Part shown: positions 55,705 to 64,000 of the stretch, piece by piece
Numbering within the stretch: position 1 is the stretch's first letter
How the letters are laid out: every line of letters begins with the position of its first letter
Source of the DNA: Pseudomonas fildesensis
GTDB lineage: Bacteria; Pseudomonadota; Gammaproteobacteria; Pseudomonadales; Pseudomonadaceae
DNA length: 64,000 nucleotides
Direction of reading: 5' to 3'
NCBI RefSeq assembly: GCF_001050345.1
Contig: NZ_LFMW01000001.1
Coordinates: forward strand, 62,001 to 126,000
Made by a program: the position numbers and the translations under genes
Notes under the pieces: model-generated
Databases searched by the model: none
What the model was told of the DNA's origin: nothing
Seen by the model: the letters and a program-made list of their open reading frames with translations, nothing else

Positions 55705-57062
55705 TTATTGTGGGTGCTGGACCGGCGGGCGTTCGTTGCGCCGAAACCTTGCTGGCGGCCGGTATCAAGCCGATCCTGATTGATGAAAATCGACGCGACG
55801 GTGGCCAGATATACCGTCGGCAGCCCCAGGGTTTTACCCGGGACTACACCACCCTGTATGGCAGCGAAGCCGCCAAGGCCCGCGACCTGCACGAGAGTTT
55901 CGACCGCCTGCGTGGCGCCATCGACTATCGCCCCGACACCCTGGTGTGGAACCTCACGCCGGGGCAATTGTGCTGTGCGAGCCAAGGCCGCCACAGCACG
56001 GTGGATTACGACGCGCTGATCCTCTGCACCGGCGCCACCGACCGCTTGATGCCTATCGAGGGCTGGCAACTGGCGGGCACCTACAGCCTGGGCGGGGCGC
56101 AGATCGCCTTGAAAAACCAGGCCGTGTCCATCGGCCATCGCGTGGTGTTCATGGGCAGCGGACCGTTGCTGTACCTGGTTGCCAGCCAATACGTCAAAGC
56201 CGGTGCCGAAGTGGCGGCGGTGCTCGACACTTCGCCCCTGAGCCTGCGGCTCAAGGCCTTGCCCAAACTGCTGGCGCGCCCGGGCCTGCTGTTCACCGGG
56301 ATCAAGCTGCTGGCGCAACTGTACCGGGCCAGGGTGGCGGTGCACCTGGGGATCAAGCCGCTGCAGGTCATGGGCGATGCCGCCAATGGCGTGGGCGGCG
56401 TGCGGTTCACTGCGGGCAATGGGCGAACAGTGACAGTGCAGGCCGACGCCGTCGCGCTCGGTTACCACCTGCGCCCGGAAACCCAATTGGGCGACCTGGC
56501 CGGTTGCACCATGGCGTTTGATCAGGCCTCCAGCCAATGGTGGCTGGCCACGGATGATGCCGGGCGCACCTCGGTGAAGGGTGTGTATGCGGCCGGTGAC
56601 GGCTCGAAAATTCGCGGCGCCGATGCCGCCGAGCACGCCGGGCGCCTGGTGGCGTTGGCGCTGCTTGAAGATCTGCAGCAACCGGTGGACGCCGGGCTGC
56701 GTGACGAACAACAGCAAGCTCTGGCGGTAATGGATCAGTTTCGCCTCGGCCTCGCCCAGGCGTTCCCCTGGCCCAGCGAACAGGCCAAGGCCCTGCCCGA
56801 CAGCGCCATTGTGTGCCGCTGCGAGATGATCAGCGCCGGCGAATTGCGCCGCACGGTGAACGAGAAGGGCGCCTGTGAAGTCAACCGCGCCAAGGCGTTC
56901 AGTCGAGTGGGCATGGGCCGTTGCCAGGGTCGCTATTGTTCCCAGGCCGGCGCGGAGGTGATTGCCGCCGAGGCCGGCGTGCCAGTGCAGGAGGTCGGTC
57001 GCCAGCGTGGGCAGGCCCCGGTCAAGCCGCTGTCGATGCTCACCGAGGAGGTTTCGTCATGA
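55686..57062 (+). CDS. FAD/NAD(P)-binding oxidoreductase with BFD-like [2Fe-2S] domain (HcnB/OoxA-like alpha subunit)
   Basis: A 458-residue flavoprotein. The N-terminal motif VVIVGAGPAGVRCAETLL binds FAD, a second Rossmann motif (VVFMGSGPLLYLVASQY) lies near residue 155, and GVYAAGDGSKI closes the FAD site. The C-terminal 90 residues are a bacterioferritin-associated-ferredoxin-type domain with cysteines in IVCRCEMISAGELR and GRCQGRYCS. This architecture is that of HcnB and opine oxidase subunit A. GGAGG before the ATG. Forms the middle component of the three-subunit dehydrogenase. Confidence 0.88.
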   Translation: MATARVVIVGAGPAGVRCAETLLAAGIKPILIDENRRDGGQIYRRQPQGFTRDYTTLYGSEAAKARDLHESFDRLRGAIDYRPDTLVWNLTPGQLCCASQGRHSTVDYDALILCTGATDRLMPIEGWQLAGTYSLGGAQIALKNQAVSIGHRVVFMGSGPLLYLVASQYVKAGAEVAAVLDTSPLSLRLKALPKLLARPGLLFTGIKLLAQLYRARVAVHLGIKPLQVMGDAANGVGGVRFTAGNGRTVTVQADAVALGYHLRPETQLGDLAGCTMAFDQASSQWWLATDDAGRTSVKGVYAAGDGSKIRGADAAEHAGRLVALALLEDLQQPVDAGLRDEQQQALAVMDQFRLGLAQAFPWPSEQAKALPDSAIVCRCEMISAGELRRTVNEKGACEVNRAKAFSRVGMGRCQGRYCSQAGAEVIAAEAGVPVQEVGRQRGQAPVKPLSMLTEEVSS

Positions 57063-58213
57063 GTGTGCAAAAAGCCGATGTGGTGATTGTCGGTGGCGGC
57101 CTGATGGGCTCGGCCACTGCGTTTTTCCTGCGTCGGCGCGGGCAGTCGGTGATCTTGCTGGAGCGCGACCAGATTGGCCAGTACGCCAGCGGTGTCAATT
57201 TTGGCAATGTACGCCGGCAAGGGCGGTTCCTTGGGCAGTTGGCCTTGGCTAACCGTTCCTGGGAGCTGTGGAAACGCTTGCCGGAGCTGATTGACGATGA
57301 CCTGGAGTTCATCCCCAGCGGGCATATGCGCGTGTGTTATCGCGAAGATGAAGTCGCCGAGCTGGAGGCCTATGCCGCCGCGCCGGAAGCTGCGCAACTG
57401 GACTTGAAGATTTATCGCGGCGCCGAACTGCACCGGCGCTTCGGCTTCCTCGGCCCGGACGTGAAAGGCGGCTCCTACGCGCCCCACGACGGCCACGCCA
57501 ACCCGCGCCTGGCGGCACCGGCCTTTGCCCGCGCGGCCATTCGCCTGGGGGCGCAGATTGAAGAACGTACGGAAGTGGCCGAGGTGCAGAAGGTCGGCGC
57601 TGATTTCCACGTCACTACCACCGACGGCCGCCAGTTCCAGGCGGCGCAGCTGTTGATCACCGCCGGTGCCTGGGGCCAGAAACTCTCGGCGCAGTTCGGC
57701 GAGCCGGTGCCGCTGGACACCCACGGCCCGCAAATGGCGGTGACCGAACCGGTGCCCTATGCGTTGCCCACGGTGATCGGCGTGTACACCAAGATCCCCG
57801 AGGAAGTGATTTACTTTCGCCAGATTCCACGGGGCAATATCGTGATCGGCGGCGGCTACCGCAGCAAGCCGGACATGCTCAACCGCCGCGCCTACGTGGA
57901 GCCGCGCAGCATCATCAACCAGATCAACCAGATGCGCCGCTTGCTGCCGGGCGTGGGTAACCTGAATATCATCCGCGTGTGGAGCGGCATCGAAGGCTAC
58001 CTGCCGGACTCGCTGCCGGTGATGGGCCCCAGCGGTACCGTCGACGGTCTGTTCTACGCCTTCGGTTTTTGCGGCCACGGCTTCCAGCTCGGCCCAGGCG
58101 TCGGCGATGTGATGGCCGAGTTGCTCGGCACCGGCAGCACCAGCACACCGATCGAGTCGTTTTCCATCACTCGCTTCGCCCTACCTGCCGAGCAACGGAG
58201 CCAGGCCTCATGA
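57059..58213 (+). CDS. FAD-dependent oxidase beta subunit (HcnC/OoxB-like)
   Basis: A 384-residue DAO-family flavoprotein. VVIVGGGLMGSATAFFL near residue 8 binds FAD, and GHGFQLGPGVGDVMAELL lies at the C-terminal end. It would oxidise the CH-NH bond of the substrate and hand electrons through the iron-sulfur subunit. It is very similar along its length to the oxidase at 42215-43387. GAGGAGG precedes the ATG, which overlaps the previous stop. The ArgE-like gene starts in its own stop codon, tying oxidation to deacylation. Confidence 0.9.
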   Translation: MSVQKADVVIVGGGLMGSATAFFLRRRGQSVILLERDQIGQYASGVNFGNVRRQGRFLGQLALANRSWELWKRLPELIDDDLEFIPSGHMRVCYREDEVAELEAYAAAPEAAQLDLKIYRGAELHRRFGFLGPDVKGGSYAPHDGHANPRLAAPAFARAAIRLGAQIEERTEVAEVQKVGADFHVTTTDGRQFQAAQLLITAGAWGQKLSAQFGEPVPLDTHGPQMAVTEPVPYALPTVIGVYTKIPEEVIYFRQIPRGNIVIGGGYRSKPDMLNRRAYVEPRSIINQINQMRRLLPGVGNLNIIRVWSGIEGYLPDSLPVMGPSGTVDGLFYAFGFCGHGFQLGPGVGDVMAELLGTGSTSTPIESFSITRFALPAEQRSQAS

Positions 58214-59367
58214 AACCTCGCGTCCTCGAAATTCTCAAGCAACTGATGGCCTTCGACACCGTGTCCTCGGCGTCCAACCTGGCCCTGATCGACTACGTGC
58301 GCGACCTGCTGCTGACCAAGGGCATCGAGTCGCTGATCGTCAAGGACCAAAGCGCCAAGAAGGCCAACCTGTTCGCCAGCACCGGCCCCAGGGACCAGCC
58401 CGGCGTGCTGCTGTCGGGGCACACTGACGTGGTGCCGGCGGCGGGGCAGGCGTGGACCTTTCCCGCCTTCGCGGCCACTGTGCAGGACGGGCGGATCTAC
58501 GGGCGTGGCAGTTGCGACATGAAAGGCTTTATCGCCCTGGCCATCGACGCGATGCTTGATGCCGCCGACCACACCCTTAACCGCCCGCTGCAACTGGCCC
58601 TGTCCCATGACGAGGAGATCGGTTGCGTCGGCGTGCGGCGTTTGCTCGATGTGCTGCACCTGGCGCCCGTCCGCCCGTTTTTGTGCGTGATCGGCGAGCC
58701 GACCAACATGCAGTTCGTGCTGGGCCACAAGGGCAAGGGCTCGTACCGCGCTTATTGTCGGGGCCAGGAGGCGCATTCGTCGCTGGCGCCGCGTTCGGTG
58801 AACGCGATCCACGTCGCCTGCGACTTTATCGCCGCGCTGCGCGAGAGCCAGCAGCAGTTGCAACGTCACGGCGCCCAGGACCACGACTACGACGTGCCCT
58901 ACAGCACCGTGCATGTCGGGCAGATTATCGGCGGCAAGGCGCTGAATATCGTGCCTAACCTGTGCACCCTGGATTTTGAAGTGCGCAACCTGCCGGCCGA
59001 CGATCTGGATCAGTTCCTGGAACAGATGCGCGAGCGCGCCGAAGTGATCGTGCGCGAGGCGCAGAAGCTGTCCAGCGTGGCGGCCATCGAGATCGAGACT
59101 GTCAATGTCTATCCTGGCCTGGACACGCACCCCAGCGTCGAGGCCGTGCACTTCCTCAAGCAATTCGCCGCGCCGGACACCGGCACCTCCAAGGTGTCGT
59201 TCGGCACCGAAGGCGGGCTGTTCAAGCAGCGCCTGGATGTGCCGGTGGTGGTGTGCGGTCCGGGCTCCATCGAGCAGGCGCACAAGCCCGATGAGTTTAT
59301 CGAGATCAGCCAGATGGATGCCGGCGAGCGCTTTTTGCAGGGGTTGCTCGGCTCGTTGAAGGTGTAG
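58210..59367 (+). CDS. M20 peptidase, ArgE/DapE-type acetylornithine deacetylase-like
   Basis: A 385-residue zinc hydrolase. Metal and catalytic landmarks are SGHTDVVPAAG, GRGSCDMKGF, the general-base glutamate in SHDEEIGCVG, GEPTNM and the closing EQAHKPDEFIEIS. These match ArgE, which removes an acyl group from N-acetylornithine. In an operon with amine oxidases and a transporter, it is more likely catabolic, freeing an amino acid from an N-acyl conjugate. ATG overlaps the oxidase stop. Confidence 0.88.
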   Translation: MKPRVLEILKQLMAFDTVSSASNLALIDYVRDLLLTKGIESLIVKDQSAKKANLFASTGPRDQPGVLLSGHTDVVPAAGQAWTFPAFAATVQDGRIYGRGSCDMKGFIALAIDAMLDAADHTLNRPLQLALSHDEEIGCVGVRRLLDVLHLAPVRPFLCVIGEPTNMQFVLGHKGKGSYRAYCRGQEAHSSLAPRSVNAIHVACDFIAALRESQQQLQRHGAQDHDYDVPYSTVHVGQIIGGKALNIVPNLCTLDFEVRNLPADDLDQFLEQMRERAEVIVREAQKLSSVAAIEIETVNVYPGLDTHPSVEAVHFLKQFAAPDTGTSKVSFGTEGGLFKQRLDVPVVVCGPGSIEQAHKPDEFIEISQMDAGERFLQGLLGSLKV

Positions 59368-59484
59368 CAGAGCCTGCCGTCCTGGGTCGAATTTCAGCAC
59401 GGCACGCTGCTCAAACGGCGCTTTCGGCATCCTCGTTCGCCGCGTCTCCCTAGACTTGAGCGTGTCTCGGATCAGGACTCGACC

Positions 59485-60945
59485 ATGCTCAAGAATCGCT
59501 TGCAAGACCCCAGCCTGCTGGCTGAACTCGCCTATGTGGATGGCCAGTGGATCGCTGCCGACAGCGGCGCCACCCTGGATATCCGCGACCCCGCCACCGG
59601 CCACTTGCTCGCACAGGTCCCGGCCATGCACGGGGTGGATACCCGCCGTGCCATCGAAGCCGCCGAGCGTGCCTGGCCCGCCTGGCGCGCGCGCCCTGCA
59701 GCGGAGCGTGCGGCGCTGCTGGAGCGTTGGTACCAGGCGATGATCGACAACCTCGACGACCTCGCGCTGATCATGACCTGCGAACAGGGCAAGCCGCTGA
59801 ACGAAGCCAAGGGTGAGGTTCGCTACGGCGCCGGTTTCGTCAAATGGTTCGCCGAGGAAGCCCGTCGGGTCTACGGTGAAACCATGCCCGCGCCGAGTGG
59901 CGACCGCCGTCTGCTGACCCTCAAACAACCGGTGGGCGTCTGCGCCGCCATTACCCCGTGGAACTTCCCCAATGCGATGATCACCCGCAAGTGCGCGCCA
60001 GCGCTGGCCGCCGGTTGCCCGATCATCGTCAAGCCGTCGGACCTCACGCCGCTGTCGGCCCTGGCCCTGGCGGTGCTGGCCGAGCGCGTCGGCATTCCGG
60101 CTGGCGTGTTCAACGTGATCACAGGGTTGCCGGCCGGCATTGGCGAAGAGCTGACCGGTAACCCGGCGGTGCGCAAGATATCCTTTACCGGTTCCACTGC
60201 CGTCGGCCGCCTGCTGATGCGTCAGAGCGCCGAGCACATCAAGCGCCTGAGCCTGGAGCTGGGCGGCAACGCGCCGTTTATCGTGTTCGACGACGCCGAC
60301 CTCGAACAGGCGGTGGCCGGGGTGATGCTGAGCAAGTTTCGCAATGCCGGGCAAACCTGCGTGTGCGCCAACCGCATTCTGGTGCAGGACGGTATCTACG
60401 AACGTTTCGCTGCGCGCCTGGTGGACGAGGTGGGCAAGCTCAAGGTTGGCAATGGCCTGGAAGACGGCGTGACCATCGGCCCGCTGATCAACCCCGCTGC
60501 GGTGGCCAAGGTGGTACGGCATATCGACGATGCCCTGAGCCAGGGCGCCACCTTGTTGTGCGGCGCGATCCCCACGGGCGACAGCCAGTTCGTACAGCCC
60601 ACTGTGCTGGGCGACACCCACGCCGGCATGTTGCTTGCCAACGAGGAAACCTTCGGCCCGGTAGCGCCGCTGATGCGCTTTACTGATGAAGCCCAGGCAC
60701 TCGCCCTGGCCAACGCCACCCCGTACGGCCTGGGCGCCTACTATTTCACCCAGGACCTGCAGCGCTCGTGGCGTTTCGGTGAGGCGCTGGAATTCGGCAT
60801 GGTCGGGCTCAACACCGGGATCATCTCCATGGAAGTCGCGCCGTTTGGCGGCATCAAACAATCGGGCCTGGGGCGCGAGGGCAGCAAGTACGGCCTGGAC
60901 GAGTACCTTGAAGTCAAAGCCTTCCACATCGGTGGGTTGAACTGA
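59485..60945 (+). CDS. gabD: NAD(P)-dependent succinate-semialdehyde dehydrogenase
   Basis: A 486-residue aldehyde dehydrogenase of the GabD type. Landmarks are AITPWNFPNAMITRKCAPAL, KPSDLTPLSALALA, SLELGGNAPFIVFDDADL and the nucleophile Cys292 in GQTCVCANR, with the second cysteine two residues on as in bacterial GabD. It oxidises succinate semialdehyde, the product of GABA transamination, to succinate. AGGA precedes the ATG. It lies 117 bp after the deacylase gene, and a gabT-like gene lies 2.4 kb further on. Because pseudomonads also keep gabD beside gabT elsewhere, this may be a paralogue with a related semialdehyde substrate. Confidence 0.86.
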   Translation: MLKNRLQDPSLLAELAYVDGQWIAADSGATLDIRDPATGHLLAQVPAMHGVDTRRAIEAAERAWPAWRARPAAERAALLERWYQAMIDNLDDLALIMTCEQGKPLNEAKGEVRYGAGFVKWFAEEARRVYGETMPAPSGDRRLLTLKQPVGVCAAITPWNFPNAMITRKCAPALAAGCPIIVKPSDLTPLSALALAVLAERVGIPAGVFNVITGLPAGIGEELTGNPAVRKISFTGSTAVGRLLMRQSAEHIKRLSLELGGNAPFIVFDDADLEQAVAGVMLSKFRNAGQTCVCANRILVQDGIYERFAARLVDEVGKLKVGNGLEDGVTIGPLINPAAVAKVVRHIDDALSQGATLLCGAIPTGDSQFVQPTVLGDTHAGMLLANEETFGPVAPLMRFTDEAQALALANATPYGLGAYYFTQDLQRSWRFGEALEFGMVGLNTGIISMEVAPFGGIKQSGLGREGSKYGLDEYLEVKAFHIGGLN

Positions 60946-60965
60946 ATTTTTGCGAGGTATCCACC

Positions 60966-62051
60966 ATGAGCAAGGCATTCAGAATCGCCGCGATTGCTGG
61001 TGATGGCATCGGCAAGGAAGTATTGCCCGAAGGGCTGCGGGTATTGGAACAGGCGGCGAAAACCTGGGACCTGAACCTGAGCATTGAAGTGCTCGACTGG
61101 GCCCACTGCGATTATTACCTGGAGCATGGGCAGATGATGCCCGAGGACTGGTTTGAGCAGCTCAAGGGCTACGACGCCATCTACTTCGGCGCCGTGGGGT
61201 GGCCGGACAAGGTCCCGGACCACATTTCCCTGTGGGGTTCGCTGCTCAAGTTTCGCCGCGACTTTGACCAGTACGTGAACATCCGCCCAGTGCGGCTGTT
61301 CCCCGGCGTACCGTGCCCGCTGGCCGGGCGCGAGCCTGGCGATATCGATTTCGTGGTGATCCGCGAGAACACCGAGGGCGAATACTCGTCGGTGGGCGGC
61401 AAGATGTTCGAAGGCACCGAACATGAGTTTGTGCTGCAGGAGTCGGTGTTTACCCGACGCGGCGTCGACCGCATCCTCAAGTTCGCCTTCGACCTGGCCC
61501 AGACCCGCCCGCGCAAGCGCCTGACGGCGGCGACCAAGTCCAACGGCATTTCGATCAGCATGCCTTACTGGGACGAACGCACCGCGCTGATGGCGGCTAA
61601 GTACCCTGAGGTGACCTGGGACAAGCAACATATCGACATCCTGTGTGCGCGGTTTGTGCTGCAACCGGACCGGTTTGACGTGGTGGTGGCGTCGAATCTG
61701 TTTGGCGACATCCTGTCCGACCTGGGGCCGGCGTGTACGGGGACGATCGGGATTGCGCCGTCGGCCAACCTGGATCCCGAGCGGCGCTTTCCGTCGTTGT
61801 TTGAGCCGGTGCATGGGTCGGCGCCGGATATTTATGGGCAGAACATTGCCAACCCGATTGCGATGATCTGGTCGGGGGCATTGATGCTGGACTTCCTCGG
61901 GAATGGCGATGCACGGTATCGGGCGGCACATGATGGGATTTTGCGGGCAATTGAGGCGGTGATTGCCGAGGGGCCGATTACGCCGGATCTGGGGGGGCAG
62001 GGGTCTACTCAGGAGGTGGGGTTGGCGATTGTTCAGCGGCTGGTTGGTTGA
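60966..62051 (+). CDS. Tartrate/D-malate dehydrogenase (TtuC/YeaU family)
   Basis: A 361-residue beta-decarboxylating dehydrogenase of the isocitrate/isopropylmalate family. AIAGDGIGKEVLPEG opens the fold; VVIRENTEGEYSSVGG and NLFGDILSDLGPACTG, with the metal-binding aspartates, are typical of the tartrate and D-malate branch. The enzymes convert tartrate or D-malate with NAD+ to oxaloglycolate/glycerate or pyruvate. GAGGT precedes the ATG, 20 bp after gabD, so the two are co-transcribed. A D-hydroxyacid from the upstream pathway is a plausible substrate. Confidence 0.88.
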   Translation: MSKAFRIAAIAGDGIGKEVLPEGLRVLEQAAKTWDLNLSIEVLDWAHCDYYLEHGQMMPEDWFEQLKGYDAIYFGAVGWPDKVPDHISLWGSLLKFRRDFDQYVNIRPVRLFPGVPCPLAGREPGDIDFVVIRENTEGEYSSVGGKMFEGTEHEFVLQESVFTRRGVDRILKFAFDLAQTRPRKRLTAATKSNGISISMPYWDERTALMAAKYPEVTWDKQHIDILCARFVLQPDRFDVVVASNLFGDILSDLGPACTGTIGIAPSANLDPERRFPSLFEPVHGSAPDIYGQNIANPIAMIWSGALMLDFLGNGDARYRAAHDGILRAIEAVIAEGPITPDLGGQGSTQEVGLAIVQRLVG

Positions 62052-62115
62052 GTACATACCCGTTATCCAGGTAACGGCTACTTAGGGTTCCGCGCTTACA
62101 GCGGGGTATTTTTGG
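62050..62115 (+). repeat. Copy of GAGTACATA repeat with terminal hairpin
   Basis: Starting at the dehydrogenase stop, GAGTACATACCCGTT matches the elements at 36967 and 47685. It is followed by GTAACGGCTACTTAGG and a CCGC/GCGG hairpin leading to a T-run, which may end the operon transcript. Confidence 0.55.
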
Positions 62116-62178
62116 AGGGGCCGGAATGCCGGCCCAGCCAAAAGTGTCAGTGAATGCATTTATAACTGACCTGCCGCA

Positions 62179-62201
62179 ATCGGGAGCAAGCCCCCTGCCA
62201 C
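62179..62201. repeat. REP element copy, inverted
   Basis: ATCGGGAGCAAGCCCCCTGC is the inverted form of the REP copy at 36907-36929 with one change. It lies between the convergent dehydrogenase and GhrA-like genes. Confidence 0.75.
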
Positions 62202-62229
62202 AGTTTGATCTCGATACAGCAGAACTCAA

Positions 62230-63156
62230 TCAATACCCCCGCAAACGATCCACCTCACCCACCATTTTTTCCCCGCGCTGATGCCGCCGAATATTCTCCA
62301 ACAACACCCTAAATGCACTCTCCGGCTGCGTCATCGCGGCGATATGCGGCGTCAGCACAATCTGCGGATGCTCCCAAAACGGATGGTCCGGCGCGGCCGG
62401 CTCCTCCTGCAGCACATCCAGCACCGCCCCACTCAACTGCCCACTCCCCAGCGCCTCCAGTAAGTCCTCTTCAACCAGGTGCCCGCCACGCCCCATATTG
62501 ATTAACGCCGCCCCCCGTGGCAGTTGCGCAAACAACCCCCGATCCAGAATGCCCACGGTCTGCTCGGTCAACGGCAGCACGCACAGCAAAATATCGCACT
62601 GCCTAAGGAAGGCCGGCAGTTGCTGCTCACCCGCATAACAATCCACCCCCGGCAACTGATGCGCACTGCGCGCCCAACCCGACAGCGCAAACCCCAGCGG
62701 TGCCAAGGTCGCCAGAATCTGCTGCGCCTGAGTTCCCAACCCCATTACACCGACGCGCCGATTCACCGCCGGCTGCAGCAGGTGCGCCTGCCAGCAACGC
62801 GCCACTTGCTGTTGGCGATAGCGCAGCATGTCCCGGTGCAGGCTGAGCACCGCCCAACTGGCGTACTCGCACATGCCACGAGTGATGCCCGGATCGAGCA
62901 GGCGCACCACAGGCAAGTCTGGCGGCAGGTTATCCAGGTCCAGTTGATCGACCCCCGCCGACAACGCAAACAGCACTTTGAGGTTGGGCAGCCGTTGCGC
63001 CACGTTGTCCGGCGCCTGCCAGGCGGCCAGGTACTCGACCTCTTCGGGGTTGCCGATGTCCGGCCAGGCGCGCCAGGCGATGTCCGGTGCATGTTCGGCG
63101 AACAGTGCCTGCCAGTGTTGGCCGCGCACCGGGTCAGCTTTGTAGAGCAAGGCCAT
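62230..63156 (-). CDS. ghrA: Glyoxylate/hydroxypyruvate reductase A-like D-2-hydroxyacid dehydrogenase
   Basis: A 308-residue NAD(P)H-dependent reductase. The C-terminal nucleotide-binding domain holds VGVMGLGTQAQQILATL (a GhrA-type variant of GxGxxG), then ALINMGRGGHLVEEDLLEAL, and the catalytic histidine of TPHIAAMTQPESA. In GhrA this protein reduces glyoxylate and hydroxypyruvate to glycolate and glycerate. AGGAA precedes the ATG. It is convergent with the tartrate dehydrogenase gene and divergent from the gabT-like gene; it links loosely to hydroxyacid metabolism of the region. Confidence 0.87.
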   Translation of the reverse strand: MALLYKADPVRGQHWQALFAEHAPDIAWRAWPDIGNPEEVEYLAAWQAPDNVAQRLPNLKVLFALSAGVDQLDLDNLPPDLPVVRLLDPGITRGMCEYASWAVLSLHRDMLRYRQQQVARCWQAHLLQPAVNRRVGVMGLGTQAQQILATLAPLGFALSGWARSAHQLPGVDCYAGEQQLPAFLRQCDILLCVLPLTEQTVGILDRGLFAQLPRGAALINMGRGGHLVEEDLLEALGSGQLSGAVLDVLQEEPAAPDHPFWEHPQIVLTPHIAAMTQPESAFRVLLENIRRHQRGEKMVGEVDRLRGY

Positions 63157-63350
63157 GGGCGTTTCCTGCTTGATTGAAGATAACGCCCATCATCCCTTAA
63201 GCCCGGCGCAGGATCTGTTGAAAGGCGGGGGAAAAACAGTGGATCCGAATTTCTCACGGGGCAAGTTCGGCGTAGTTCGTTTCCCGCAGGCCGTAATCTG
63301 AACAGCATCGCAACCACCTTCCGGTTGCCGGACTCACGATGGGAAATGCC

Positions 63351-64000
63351 ATGAACAGCAAAGTCGACGAAACCCCTCATTTGCTCCGTCAGCGCGATCA
63401 ATTCGTGCCCCGTGGCCTGGTTACCGCGCACCCGCTGGTGATCGACCGCGCGCAGGGCGCCGAATTGTGGGACGTGGATGGCAAGCGTTACCTGGACTTC
63501 GTCGGCGGTATCGGCGTGTTGAACATTGGCCACAACCACCCCAAAGTGGTCGCTGCCGTGCAGGCTCAGTTGCTGAAGGTCTCCCACGCCTGCTTCCAGG
63601 TGGTGGCCTATCAGCCTTACCTCGACCTGGCCCAGCGCCTGTGTGAATTGGTCGGCGGGCAGGAGGCTTATAAGGCCGCGTTCTTCACCTCCGGCGCCGA
63701 GGCGGTGGAAAATGCGGTGAAGATCGCGCGCGCCCACACCAATCGCTCGGCGGTCATCGCCTTTCGTGGCGGGTTCCATGGCCGTACCTTGCTCGGTACT
63801 ACGCTCACGGGCATGAGCCAACCCTACAAGCAGAACTTCGGTCCGTTTGCGCCGGAGGTGTTCCACACGCCGTACCCGAACGCCTATCGCGGTGTGACCA
63901 GCGACGTTGCGCTCAAGGCTCTGGATGAGTTGCTGGCGACCCAGGTGGCCCCGGAACGCGTGGCTGCGATCATCATTGAACCGGTGCAAGGCGATGGTGG
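63351..64000 (+). CDS. gabT: 4-aminobutyrate aminotransferase, 5' part (cut by window)
   Basis: An open frame from ATG 63351 runs to the right edge: 216 residues of a class-III PLP aminotransferase. The order MNSKVDETPHLLRQRDQFVP, LWDVDGKRYLDFVGGIGVLN, FFTSGAEAVENAVKIAR, FRGGFHGRT and IIIEPVQGDGG is that of GabT, in which SGAEAVE and GGFHGRT contact PLP. The lysine that holds PLP lies beyond the window. The enzyme transfers the amino group of GABA to 2-oxoglutarate, making succinate semialdehyde for a gabD-type dehydrogenase such as the one at 59485. Confidence 0.9.
   Translation, partial: MNSKVDETPHLLRQRDQFVPRGLVTAHPLVIDRAQGAELWDVDGKRYLDFVGGIGVLNIGHNHPKVVAAVQAQLLKVSHACFQVVAYQPYLDLAQRLCELVGGQEAYKAAFFTSGAEAVENAVKIARAHTNRSAVIAFRGGFHGRTLLGTTLTGMSQPYKQNFGPFAPEVFHTPYPNAYRGVTSDVALKALDELLATQVAPERVAAIIIEPVQGDG

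Noticed and set aside
55396..58213. Hydrogen cyanide synthase hcnABC
   Set aside because: The three-subunit layout and sizes fit, but the genes overlap with a transporter and an M20 deacylase and the beta subunit has a close catabolic paralogue nearby, so an opine/amino-acid dehydrogenase is more likely.
58054..60978. A 974-codon open frame on the minus strand
   Set aside because: It runs antisense through three well-supported genes (FAD oxidase, ArgE-like, GabD-like), and its Arg/His/Gly/Val-rich composition is typical of shadow frames in GC-rich DNA.

Overview
The window looks like chromosomal DNA from a Pseudomonas of the fluorescens group. The support is GC-rich coding with tight operons, several Pseudomonas-type REP hairpins (arms beginning GTGGCGAGGGAGC or GATCGTTCCCACGC), an orphan hcp1 close to the P. 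aeruginosa form, and a wealth of ABC transporters, LysR/GntR/TetR regulators and amino-acid catabolic enzymes. No rRNA, tRNA, CRISPR array, insertion sequence or replication origin was recognised.

Left part (1-9.9 kb): a truncated AraC/GyrI-like regulator; an SDR reductase divergent from a LysR gene; a LysE-type exporter divergent from a second LysR gene; a free-standing BamA paralogue divergent from a CpxR/CpxA-like two-component system, with a CpxR-box-like sequence between them; and a small hypothetical gene.

10.1-16.0 kb: a GntR/FCD regulator followed by an amino-acid-type ABC transporter that has two different binding proteins, then a gamma-glutamyltransferase without a signal peptide. 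16.1-22.4 kb: a TonB-dependent receptor with an STN signalling domain and a FecBCDE-like transporter, in fecABCDE order but without fecIR. A 3' remnant of a LacI-type regulator abuts fecE. 22.7-26.9 kb: a TetR regulator, a secreted GH3 beta-glucosidase and a small exported protein.

27.0-36.9 kb: a complete 11-gene type II secretion operon in the order E-F-G-H-I-J-K-L-M-N-D, as in the Xanthomonas xps cluster. Its secretin is a predicted lipoprotein, and its GspE lacks the usual tetracysteine zinc motif. 37.1-39.6 kb: a small accessory island with an orphan Hcp1, a frameshifted multi-pass membrane protein gene and two small ORFs, bounded by REP elements.

39.8-64 kb: a large amine/amino-acid catabolic region in two related modules. 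The minus-strand module (DSD1/D-threonine-aldolase-like enzyme, RidA, FAD oxidase, GNAT, aldehyde dehydrogenase) faces a LysR regulator. The second module has a GNAT and a bicupin on the minus strand, and on the plus strand a run of about 14 kb: HAD, PuuB-like oxidase, Tat-exported peptide-type binding protein, two permeases, double ATPase, a three-subunit HcnABC/opine-oxidase-like dehydrogenase, M20 deacylase, succinate-semialdehyde dehydrogenase and a tartrate/D-malate dehydrogenase. The GNATs and FAD oxidases of the two modules are paralogues. A GhrA-type reductase and a truncated gabT end the window. Functions are read from motifs and family resemblance; substrates are inferred.
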